From contig OMSP01000024.1 of the NCBI GenBank assembly GCA_900313775.1, positions 1-6,609 of the forward strand: DNA of 6,609 nucleotides, written 5' to 3'. This document shows positions 1 to 6,207 of this stretch, one piece after another. The notes below the pieces were generated by a model. The model worked only from the letters and a program-made list of their open reading frames with translations, had not been told where the DNA came from and searched no databases. Positions within the stretch are counted from its first letter, which is position 1. The number at the start of each line of letters is the position of its first letter. Both the position numbers and the translations under genes were made by a program. Origin of the DNA: an uncultured Eubacteriales bacterium. GTDB lineage: Bacteria; Bacillota; Clostridia; Lachnospirales; Lachnospiraceae.

Positions 1-1109
1 ATACAGGCTGTCACCGTCTCTGTCATGCCGTAACCCTCTCTCACCTGAATAGTCGCGTGATGATCCGCAAAGAACTGATCCATCCTGCGCTTCAGATCCA
101 TGGAGAGCGTATCGCCTCCTGAAAAGGCTCCCTTGAGCGAGGAGAGGTTGGCTTTCTGCATCGTCGGCAGACGCAGCATCGCCTCGAACAGCGTCGGCAC
201 ACCCGCGATATAATTGCATTTATACTTGACGATCAGCTTGGCGTAGCTCTTGGCAGTAAACCTAGGCACCAGCACACAGCGGCCGCCATGGGTCAGCATC
301 GCGTTGATGCAGACGCCCAGACCGAATCCGTGGAACAGCGGCAGAGCCGCCAGCATACGGTCACCCGGTCTGTACATCGGATTCGACGAGATGATCATCT
401 CCGCCGAGGAATTGAAGTTCAGATTGGAGAGCATGATGCCCTTGGTCTTGCCGGTCGTACCGCCGGAGTAGAGGATGACGGCGATATCGTCCGCACCCTT
501 ATCACAGCGGTAGTCCTCCGTACAGGCTTTCTCCATCTTGAGGAACTGTTTCCACAGGATGACCGGTGCGTCAAAGGGTATGGGTTCGATCTTGCGTCCC
601 TCGGTCAGCATATAGCCGGCTTTGAGCGTCGGTGAGAGCTCGTCTTTGACACTTGCGATGATGATATTTTCTACACAGGTATTGTCGCGAACGGCTTCGA
701 ATTTCGAATAAAACTGGTCCAACGTGATAGCTGCGACACTTTTTGATTTATTTAGATAGAATTCAATTTCTTTCTCGCTGGCCAGCGGATGGATCATATT
801 GGCGATAGCGCCGATCATATTGGTGGCGTAGAAGGAATAGATAGCCTGCGGGCAATTCGGCAGAGCGATCGTCACTCTGTCACCCGGCCGCACGCCCAGA
901 TAGTAGAGACTGCGCGCGCATTTGTGGATGTTCTCGATCATCTCGCGATAGGTCGTGGAACTCCCCATGAAATCAAAAGCCACCTTCCGCGGATAGAGCT
1001 GCGCCGCGCGTTCCACCGCCTCGAACATCGAGCCGTGAAAATAATCCAGCGTAGAGGGCAGTCCGTCGAGGTGATCGATCCAAGGTGCAGCTACGGTCGT
1101 ATTGGTCAT
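1..1109 (-). CDS. AMP-dependent acyl ligase (acyl-CoA synthetase family), 3' end cut by window edge
   Basis: This is a class I adenylate-forming enzyme. The family activates a carboxylic acid with ATP to an acyl-adenylate and usually passes it to coenzyme A in the cytoplasm. I translated the minus strand by hand: the frame is open for 369 codons to the window edge with no stop. The phosphate-binding loop YSGGTTGKTKG is at residues 214-224, and the A5 motif YGMTE is at 360-364. LPLFHGFGLG at 256-265 is a typical core segment. The family is usually 500-560 residues, so roughly 130-190 C-terminal residues are missing, including the hinge and the catalytic lysine domain. The ATG at 1109 is chosen because AAGGAG lies 8 bases upstream, overlapping the stop of the preceding gene. 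That gene is the E2-like protein, 12 bases away. The substrate (fatty, aromatic or other acid) cannot be read from this sequence. Confidence 0.93.
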   Translation of the reverse strand, partial: MTNTTVAAPWIDHLDGLPSTLDYFHGSMFEAVERAAQLYPRKVAFDFMGSSTTYREMIENIHKCARSLYYLGVRPGDRVTIALPNCPQAIYSFYATNMIGAIANMIHPLASEKEIEFYLNKSKSVAAITLDQFYSKFEAVRDNTCVENIIIASVKDELSPTLKAGYMLTEGRKIEPIPFDAPVILWKQFLKMEKACTEDYRCDKGADDIAVILYSGGTTGKTKGIMLSNLNFNSSAEMIISSNPMYRPGDRMLAALPLFHGFGLGVCINAMLTHGGRCVLVPRFTAKSYAKLIVKYKCNYIAGVPTLFEAMLRLPTMQKANLSSLKGAFSGGDTLSMDLKRRMDQFFADHHATIQVREGYGMTETVTAC

Positions 1110-1117
1110 GATCTTAT

Positions 1118-1123
1118 CTCCTT
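1118..1123 (-). promoter_or_regulatory. Shine-Dalgarno of the acyl ligase, overlapping the upstream stop codon
   Basis: AAGGAG sits 8 bases before the ligase ATG. Its first two A bases are also the last two bases of the TAA that ends the E2-like gene (1124-1122). A ribosome terminating there would be positioned to restart, which suggests translational coupling. This site also fixes the ligase start. Confidence 0.8.
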
Positions 1124-2036
1124 ATTCATCCCCGTTATCAAAGTCGACCTTTTCCGACAAAGGCCGTTCCAGCAGTTCCGGATGATGCAACAGGTATTTC
1201 AACAGTTTAATGGTCCTGGAATAGTAATATCCGTCACCGAGACGCTCGTCGACCGTGATCCCCAGATCGACGGTAGGCCGCATTTCAAAGGTCCCGTCAT
1301 CGGCGAAGACCGGTCTCTTTTTGATCTCACCGATCAGGCAGAACAAAGAGCAGGTCCCCCAGTTTGTCAGATGGTGATACCCGCTCTTGAGCCTTATCGA
1401 CCCGACATTGGAGATGACGCAGGACGAATAGTAGGGATCTGTCTCGATCAGAAACTGCGGAACGCGTCCTCTTTTGTCCAGCTTCATCACCAGTTTCAGA
1501 AGAAACCGGGAAAGCCATCGCGGCATCTTGTTGAATACATCCATCGCGTCCGAGGACGGGTCCACATATCCCTCGCCGCGGAACTTGCTGACCTGGCGAA
1601 AGATATCCTGATGTATCGTATCCAGTGTGTCGTCCTCCTTGGCACGAATGAAGGCAAGCACTTCTCCGCCGCTGTCCGAAAAGATCTGCTTGACTACAAA
1701 GGACGCGGATATCTCATTGCGCTGATAAAACTTACCGTTCGCTATAAAGCGGTTCATCACCGGACGCAGCGTGATCGTCTTGAGAAGAGATGTCACGATG
1801 ATCTGAAACATATTATATTTGTATTCAGGATCGTCTGCGTTTTTCCGGGCCAGGTATTCATTTATCGCTGTCAGGTCGATCCTTTCAGCGATATAGGCTT
1901 CATTGTCACATCGATGAGGATAGATGACCCCTGTCACATAGTGCAGGGGATCGATCTCTCGGATCAGTCTGCCGTCTTTTCTATCCCCTCTTCTTCGCTT
2001 GTATTCTTTCGTCTTATTTGTTTTTGTATCTTGCAT
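1122..2036 (-). CDS. Stand-alone E2/CAT-fold acyltransferase-like protein with Glu in place of catalytic His
   Basis: This 304-residue protein resembles the catalytic domain of 2-oxoacid dehydrogenase E2 subunits and chloramphenicol acetyltransferase. It has no lipoyl or peripheral-subunit-binding domain and no E1 or E3 genes beside it. A basic N-terminus leads into a GDRKDGR block at 17-23, which I recall as conserved in clostridial relatives. The segment VISNVGSI at 207-214 matches the E2 SN.G core strand. Near the C-terminus, DERLGDG at 263-269 aligns with the E2 catalytic motif DHRxxDG, so E264 replaces the usual general-base His while D268 is kept. A His pair at 221-222 might compensate; that is a guess. 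The start at 2036 is bounded by an in-frame TAA three codons upstream and has only a weak GAAGAG site. It lies 18 bases after the transporter ATPase and 12 before the acyl ligase. Acyl transfer is possible, but the activity and substrates are unknown. Confidence 0.85.
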   Translation of the reverse strand: MQDTKTNKTKEYKRRRGDRKDGRLIREIDPLHYVTGVIYPHRCDNEAYIAERIDLTAINEYLARKNADDPEYKYNMFQIIVTSLLKTITLRPVMNRFIANGKFYQRNEISASFVVKQIFSDSGGEVLAFIRAKEDDTLDTIHQDIFRQVSKFRGEGYVDPSSDAMDVFNKMPRWLSRFLLKLVMKLDKRGRVPQFLIETDPYYSSCVISNVGSIRLKSGYHHLTNWGTCSLFCLIGEIKKRPVFADDGTFEMRPTVDLGITVDERLGDGYYYSRTIKLLKYLLHHPELLERPLSEKVDFDNGDE

Positions 2037-2045
2037 ATAGAATTA

Positions 2046-2051
2046 CTCTTC
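2046..2051 (-). promoter_or_regulatory. Weak Shine-Dalgarno of the E2-like gene
   Basis: GAAGAG lies 9 bases before the ATG at 2036, just after the ATPase stop codon. It is clearly weaker than the AGGAGG-type sites of the transporter genes, so the E2-like protein may be made at a lower level or depend on ribosomes arriving from the ATPase gene. Confidence 0.5.
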
Positions 2052-2054
2052 GGT

Positions 2055-2795
2055 TTAAAGCACTTTACTCAGGAAGCTCTGTGTGCGCGGATTCTGCGGA
2101 TGATCGAAGACTTCCTCCGGTGTCCCCTCCTCCATGATAATGCCTTCATCGACAAAGAAGACACGGTCCGCCACATCCCTGGCAAAACCCATTTCATGGG
2201 TGACGACCATCATCGTCATGCCGCCTTCAGCGAGTTCTTTCATGACAGAAAGCACCTCGCCGACCATCTCGGGATCGAGGGCAGATGTCGGCTCGTCAAA
2301 GAGCATGATGTCCGGATCCATGGCCAGAGCGCGTGCGATCGCCACGCGCTGCTGCTGTCCGCCGGAAAGATCTTCCGGCTTAACATGTGCTTTCTCAGCC
2401 AGATTGACGCGCTCTAAAAGCTCCATGGCCCGTTTGTTGGACTCTTCCTTTGACTTGATCTTAAGAAGAGCCGGCGCCATAGCAATGTTCTCGAGAACAG
2501 TCATGTTCGGAAACAGGTTGAATCTCTGAAAAACCATGCCGATATGGCGGCGGATCTTGTTGACATCGGCGTCCTTGCCCGTGATCTCCTCACCGTCTAC
2601 ATAGATATGTCCGCCCGTCGCCTCCTCCAGCGCGTTGACACAGCGCAGGAAAGTACTCTTGCCCGAACCGGACGGTCCGATCACACAGACCACTTCGCCC
2701 TTGTCGATCTCTGCATTGATGCCCTTGAGGACCTCCATCTCGAAGTTCTTGCGGAGGTCTTGGATGATGATCTTAGGTTCATTACTTGTTTTCAT
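2055..2795 (-). CDS. Polar amino-acid ABC transporter, ATP-binding protein (GlnQ/HisP type)
   Basis: This is the cytoplasmic ATPase that powers amino-acid import with the permease encoded just upstream. At 246 residues it has the normal family length and all nucleotide-binding motifs: Walker A GPSGSGKST at 40-48, Q-loop Q90 in MVFQRFNLFPNMTV, signature LSGGQQQR at 143-150, Walker B IMLFDEP at 163-169, D-loop SALD at 171-174 and switch H200 in VTHEMGFA. MVFQxFNLFP and THEMGFAR are characteristic of the glutamine/histidine/arginine transporter ATPases. The ATG at 2795 has AGGAGG at 2808-2803 with 7 bases of spacing, lying inside the permease gene. The two genes overlap by 14 bases, so co-expression is near certain. 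The ATPase itself does not define the substrate. I give no symbol because glnQ would overstate specificity. Confidence 0.97.
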   Translation of the reverse strand: MKTSNEPKIIIQDLRKNFEMEVLKGINAEIDKGEVVCVIGPSGSGKSTFLRCVNALEEATGGHIYVDGEEITGKDADVNKIRRHIGMVFQRFNLFPNMTVLENIAMAPALLKIKSKEESNKRAMELLERVNLAEKAHVKPEDLSGGQQQRVAIARALAMDPDIMLFDEPTSALDPEMVGEVLSVMKELAEGGMTMMVVTHEMGFARDVADRVFFVDEGIIMEEGTPEEVFDHPQNPRTQSFLSKVL

Positions 2796-3477
2796 CTCTG
2801 CGCCTCCTCTTGCCCTTCAATCTGTCTTCGATCCTTCTGGAGATAATGGACAGAATGGAGATGACCACCAGGAAGAATACCGCGATCCATGTGTAGGTGG
2901 CAAACACTGCAAAGGTCCGTCCCACATACACCTTGCCGTAGTACATGATCTCCGCGAGACCGATCGCGTAGAGGATCGTGCTGTCCTTTAAAGTAATAAT
3001 GCACTGGTTGACCAGTGAGGGCAGACAGATCCTGACCGCCTGCGGCAGAACGACCTTGCGCATCGTCTGTCCGTAGGAAAGCCCAAGCGAACGGGCGGCC
3101 TCCGTCTGTCCCTTGTCGACCGCCTCGATCGCTCCGCGGAAGATCTCAGACATATAGGCACCGGCATTGAGCGCCAGCGTCGCAATGCTGGCTGACATAA
3201 TGCTGATCTTCACATTGGATCCTGTGATCATCTGCAAAAGCTGGGGCAGAGCCAGGTAAATATACATGGCCTGCACCAGCATGGGTGTTCCACGGATCAG
3301 CCAGATATAGAACTTGGCCAGCCACCGCAGCGGCGGGATATGGCTGATGCGGAACATACAGGTTATAATGCCCAGCACCGTCGCTATCAAAAGGGAGATC
3401 ACGGTCACTTCAACGGTCGTGAACAGTCCTTTTAACAGCGTCGGGTAGGCGTCTTGCAGTACTCCCAGCAGATTCAT
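2782..3477 (-). CDS. Polar amino-acid ABC transporter, permease (HisM/GlnP type)
   Basis: This is the inner-membrane channel subunit of the amino-acid importer, 231 residues long. Hydrophobic stretches at roughly 19-41, 54-83, 93-113, 153-176 and 190-213 fit the usual five-helix layout. RGTPMLVQ at 62-69 is a hallmark of this permease family. The cytoplasmic EAA loop, which docks the ATPase, runs from E126 (EAARSLGLS) to the LP at 144-145. The tail ends in a basic cluster (KGKRRRRDE), consistent with a cytoplasmic C-terminus. Only one permease gene is present, so the functional complex probably uses a homodimer. The start at 3477 is supported by AGGAG 6 bases upstream, which overlaps the stop of the binding-protein gene. 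The 3' end overlaps the ATPase gene by 14 bases. Confidence 0.96.
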   Translation of the reverse strand: MNLLGVLQDAYPTLLKGLFTTVEVTVISLLIATVLGIITCMFRISHIPPLRWLAKFYIWLIRGTPMLVQAMYIYLALPQLLQMITGSNVKISIMSASIATLALNAGAYMSEIFRGAIEAVDKGQTEAARSLGLSYGQTMRKVVLPQAVRICLPSLVNQCIITLKDSTILYAIGLAEIMYYGKVYVGRTFAVFATYTWIAVFFLVVISILSIISRRIEDRLKGKRRRRDENK

Positions 3478-3483
3478 TCAATA

Positions 3484-3488
3484 CTCCT
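3484..3488 (-). promoter_or_regulatory. Shine-Dalgarno of the permease, overlapping the binding-protein stop
   Basis: AGGAG lies 6 bases before the permease ATG. Its first two bases are also the last two bases of the TAG stop (3489-3487) of the binding-protein gene. As at the ligase junction, stop and ribosome site are fused, which favours re-initiation by ribosomes finishing the upstream gene. Confidence 0.8.
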
Positions 3489-4263
3489 ATTTGGTGTAGG
3501 AATCAACGATTTCCTGATATTTGCCGTTGTCCTTGATATTCTTCAGACCGGCGTTGAACTTCTCGAGAAGCTCAGCGTTCTCACCCTTCTTGACAGCGAA
3601 GCCGTAAGGAGTCGCAAAGCTTTCCTGATTTTCAACGAGAAGCTTGAGTCCGTTGTCCTGGGATACGCCGTAAGCCATGACCGGGAAGTCCTCGAAGCAG
3701 GCTGCCGCATTGCCGGAAAGCACTTCCTGATACATCATAGCGGAGTCATCTTTGTAGACGAGCTTGAGATCATAGTCTTTTGAGATCTCCTCAGCCCATG
3801 CCGCTGACTGTGTACCGGTCTTTACGACGACAGTCTGTCCCTTGATGTCATCGAGGGAAGCGTAATCCGCATCCGCCTTGACCGCGGCGCAGACCGTGCT
3901 ATCATAGTACTCATCGGAGAAGTCATAGATCTCCTTGCGTTCGTCTGTGATACTCATACCGGCGATCATGCCGTCCGCCTGTCCGGACTCAACAGCTGCC
4001 AGAGCTGCGTCGAAGCCGAGAGACTGCAGATCATAATCAAATCCCTGATCCTCAGCGATCGCCGCCAGGATATCTACGTCGATACCGACGAACTCGCCGT
4101 TCTCATCGGTGAACTCAAACGGGGCGAAAACAGTATCTGTCGCGATGACATACTTCTTGCCGCCCTCATCGCTCTTTCCTGCATCGGAGCCGCCGCATCC
4201 GGTCAGAGCCAGCATACTGACTACCAATGCCATCATTGCCAGAATCGAAACTAATTTTTTCAT
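3487..4263 (-). CDS. Amino-acid ABC transporter substrate-binding lipoprotein, GlnH-like
   Basis: This is the extracellular lipid-anchored receptor of the importer, 258 residues long. The N-terminus has a basic start, a hydrophobic core and the lipobox LTGC with C23 as the lipidated residue, followed by a flexible Gly/Ser/Asp linker. The rest is a family 3 solute-binding domain. Aligned from memory with E. coli GlnH (mature numbering), D10, F13, F50, R75, K115 and D157 correspond to D43, F46, F84, R109, K148 and D192 here. T70 is conservatively Ser (S104). G119 becomes Q152 and H156 becomes E191. Glutamine or a related polar amino acid is therefore the best guess, but the pocket is not identical. 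The start has AGGAGG at 4278-4273. It is the first gene after the promoter in the intergenic spacer, and the permease follows within 9 bases. Confidence 0.95.
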   Translation of the reverse strand: MKKLVSILAMMALVVSMLALTGCGGSDAGKSDEGGKKYVIATDTVFAPFEFTDENGEFVGIDVDILAAIAEDQGFDYDLQSLGFDAALAAVESGQADGMIAGMSITDERKEIYDFSDEYYDSTVCAAVKADADYASLDDIKGQTVVVKTGTQSAAWAEEISKDYDLKLVYKDDSAMMYQEVLSGNAAACFEDFPVMAYGVSQDNGLKLLVENQESFATPYGFAVKKGENAELLEKFNAGLKNIKDNGKYQEIVDSYTK

Positions 4264-4278
4264 TGTCGTTCTCCTCCT

Positions 4279-4308
4279 GTGAATTAATATACCGATAATA
4301 GTGAATTA
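4279..4308. repeat. 8-base direct repeat flanking the predicted transcription start
   Basis: GTGAATTA (TAATTCAC on the coding strand) occurs at 4279-4286 and again at 4301-4308, 22 bp apart, about two helical turns. The distal copy overlaps the -10 box and the proximal copy lies in the 5' untranslated region just before the ribosome binding site. This could be a repressor site, but the spacer is very AT-rich and chance recurrence is quite possible. Confidence 0.4.
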
Positions 4309-4333
4309 TATCATATTTAATAGAGAATAGGAA
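4305..4333 (-). promoter_or_regulatory. Predicted sigma-A extended -10 promoter of the transporter operon
   Basis: On the minus strand the spacer contains TGATATAAT (4313-4305), an exact TATAAT box preceded by the extended -10 TG. The best -35 candidate, TTCCTA at 4333-4328 with a 17-base spacer, matches only half the consensus, as is usual when an extended -10 is present. Transcription should begin near 4298, leaving a leader of about 35 bases before the binding-protein ATG. That is too short for a riboswitch or T-box. The -35 candidate ends 4 bases from the amylosucrase stop codon. Confidence 0.65.
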
Positions 4334-4336
4334 AAT

Positions 4337-6202
4337 TTATACAGTTTGCCGGGTATCGCGTATCAGCCAGCGAAAGCCGTAGGGTTCCAGCCAGTATTCC
4401 ATACGCGCACCCTCTCCCGGGACGAAATCGCGTTCAGGATCCGTGATGTCCTGCCAGCCGGCAGTGTCGATCTGAGCCGCACAGTATTCGGGCGAGAAAT
4501 TGAAGATTGCGAGAAGCTCCCGTCCGTCAAAGTTTCGGCCGATCCCCATGATATGATCATTTTCCGTATCTACTGTATACATAGCGGCGTCGGAACGAAA
4601 GACTTCGTGGGATTTCCTGATACGGATCAAGCGGCTGAGTCCTTCAAAGACAGCTCCCGCAACCGTATCAGTCTCATGCCGCTGTTCACAGAGCGACCAG
4701 TCGAACTCTCCCCGGTGGATAAAGCGGCTGTCAGCCGCTTTGGCGGGATCATTGTGATAACTGTAATCGTTGAGCATACCGATCTCATCTCCGCTGTAGA
4801 GAACAGGGATGCCGCGCAAGGTGAACATCAGCGCATGCATCATCAGATCGGCTGCGATACCCAAGCTTAGAGAATCCTGATCGTCCTCGTACAGTGCGGA
4901 CTCGATCCCGCAAAGCGAAGCCGTCGTGCCGCAGAGTCTCGCGTCCTGCAATGCCTCAAAATCATTGTACAGCTCACCGCGCGAGGGACTGCCCGGCCAT
5001 TTGCCGGTCAGATAATCATTCAGGTATTTCTTATGCGGTCCCTCCGTCATGCCGAACCATCCGAGAAAACCGTAATCAAGACCCCAGCCGATATCGTCAT
5101 GACAGCGCAGATAGTTTTGAAACAGGCATCCTGCCGGAAGACCCTCCAACTGCCCGATCTGATGTCTCAGAAGTCTCGTGTCACGGGTCGCCAGCGTATG
5201 CCAGATCGTGCACATCGTCGTGACGTTATAGAGCATGTCGCATTCGGGCTTTTCAGGAGTACCGAAATACGGGAGTACCTGAGAAGGTTCCATCACGACC
5301 TCCCCCAGAAGCATAACGCTCGGACATACGATGTCGCAGGCCAGATGCATGATCCGCACCAGCGTATGGACCTGGGGCAGATTGCGGCAGTTGGTTCCGA
5401 TCTCCTTCCAGATATAGGGGACCGCATCCAGTCTCACGATGTCTACTCCCCTGTTGGCCAGATACAGGAGATTGTCCGTCATATCGTTAAAGACCATGGG
5501 ATTGGCGTAATTGAGATCCCACTGGAAGGGATAAAAACTCGTCATTACGATCTTGCCGCAGTCCTCGAGATAAGTATAATTGCCGGGTGCCGTCGCGGGG
5601 AACACTTCCGGCAAATGCTCCTGAAACTGATCAGGTATATCCCAGTTGTCGTAGAAAAAATACCTCTCCTGCGCAGTCATGTCTCCGGCGCGCGCAGCTT
5701 TTGCCCAGGTGTGTTCATCGCTCGTATGATTCATGACAAAATCTAGACAGACTTCTATCTTCCTGCGGTGACAGGCAGAGGTAAGCGCCTCGAGATCTTC
5801 CATGGTCCCGAGATCCGGTCTCACCTTTCTGAAATCTGATACCGCATATCCGCCGTCGCTCTTATCCTCAGGAGAATCCAGCAGCGGCATAAGATGAAGA
5901 TAATTGACATCACATTCTTTCAGGTAGGGGATCTTTTCCCTTACACCATTCAGATCACCGGCGAAATTTTCGGTATACAGCATCATGCCGATCCTTTTTT
6001 GCGACAGCCTCCCGCCCGCGCGCGCGATCTCATGAAGATCCCGTCTGCGTAGCGAGGCCTTGCGTGCACGATAAGCGTCCCGAAGCATATCAAGGAAATA
6101 CTGAAACGCCCCCTCATCATGATAAATACCGAGATAGAGATCCCTCAGCTCGTCGATATGATGCGCTAATCTGGATTTGAAATGATCCGTTCTCTCTGCC
6201 AT
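4337..6202 (-). CDS. Amylosucrase-like GH13 glucansucrase
   Basis: Amylosucrase transfers glucose from sucrose onto an alpha-1,4-glucan and frees fructose, without nucleotide sugars. At 621 residues this is close to the Neisseria polysaccharea enzyme (NpAS, about 636), with a helical N-terminal region of about 70-75 residues before the barrel. Residues aligned from memory: nucleophile D259 (NpAS D286) in GVDIVRLDA with R257, acid/base E301 (E328) in LLGEVV, H368 and D369 (H392, D393) in CHDDIGW, H159 (H187) in NHTSDEH, Y119 (Y147) and F223 (F250). The salt-bridge pair closing the sucrose pocket, D144-R509, is present as D116-R493. No signal peptide is visible, so it should be cytoplasmic. The ATG at 6202 lies 5 bases after the kinase stop, with a weak GGAA 8 bases upstream, suggesting coupling. 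A sucrose hydrolase of the same subfamily (GH13_4) is the main alternative. No terminator hairpin follows the stop. Confidence 0.88.
   Translation of the reverse strand: MAERTDHFKSRLAHHIDELRDLYLGIYHDEGAFQYFLDMLRDAYRARKASLRRRDLHEIARAGGRLSQKRIGMMLYTENFAGDLNGVREKIPYLKECDVNYLHLMPLLDSPEDKSDGGYAVSDFRKVRPDLGTMEDLEALTSACHRRKIEVCLDFVMNHTSDEHTWAKAARAGDMTAQERYFFYDNWDIPDQFQEHLPEVFPATAPGNYTYLEDCGKIVMTSFYPFQWDLNYANPMVFNDMTDNLLYLANRGVDIVRLDAVPYIWKEIGTNCRNLPQVHTLVRIMHLACDIVCPSVMLLGEVVMEPSQVLPYFGTPEKPECDMLYNVTTMCTIWHTLATRDTRLLRHQIGQLEGLPAGCLFQNYLRCHDDIGWGLDYGFLGWFGMTEGPHKKYLNDYLTGKWPGSPSRGELYNDFEALQDARLCGTTASLCGIESALYEDDQDSLSLGIAADLMMHALMFTLRGIPVLYSGDEIGMLNDYSYHNDPAKAADSRFIHRGEFDWSLCEQRHETDTVAGAVFEGLSRLIRIRKSHEVFRSDAAMYTVDTENDHIMGIGRNFDGRELLAIFNFSPEYCAAQIDTAGWQDITDPERDFVPGEGARMEYWLEPYGFRWLIRDTRQTV
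4721..4741. repeat. Perfect 9-bp inverted repeat with 3-base loop inside the amylosucrase gene
   Basis: AAAGCGGCT (4721-4729) and AGCCGCTTT (4733-4741) are exact reverse complements separated by GTC. In the mRNA this would form a compact GC-rich hairpin. It covers the codons for KAADSRF, which include the predicted sucrose-pocket Arg R493. No T-run follows on the coding strand, so it is not an intrinsic terminator. It may be chance. Confidence 0.5.
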
Positions 6203-6207
6203 GTCAG

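Noticed and set aside
2362..2378. Near-palindrome CCGGAAAGATCTTCCGG resembling an operator
   Set aside because: It lies in the ATPase codons for the conserved PEDLSGG signature region, so its sequence is explained by protein conservation. The two halves are offset by one base.
789..2417. A 542-codon open frame on the plus strand, antisense to the E2-like, ATPase and acyl ligase genes
   Set aside because: It lies opposite three genes with clear family motifs and strong context. Its translation is rich in His, Arg, Ile and Asp with no recognisable domain, typical of a reverse-frame shadow in moderately GC-rich coding DNA.
1122..2795. A pyruvate or 2-oxoacid dehydrogenase complex suggested by the E2-like fold
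   Set aside because: There is no lipoyl domain, no E1 or E3 gene nearby, and the catalytic His is missing, so a classical dehydrogenase complex role is not supported.
4264..4336. A terminator or riboswitch between amylosucrase and the binding-protein gene
   Set aside because: The spacer is AT-rich with no GC stem followed by a T-run, and the predicted leader of about 35 bases is too short for a riboswitch or T-box.
5033..5746. A 237-codon plus-strand frame opposite the amylosucrase gene
   Set aside because: It is fully contained in the antisense of a well-conserved GH13 gene. It has no domain, and no sign of a transcript or ribosome site specific to it.
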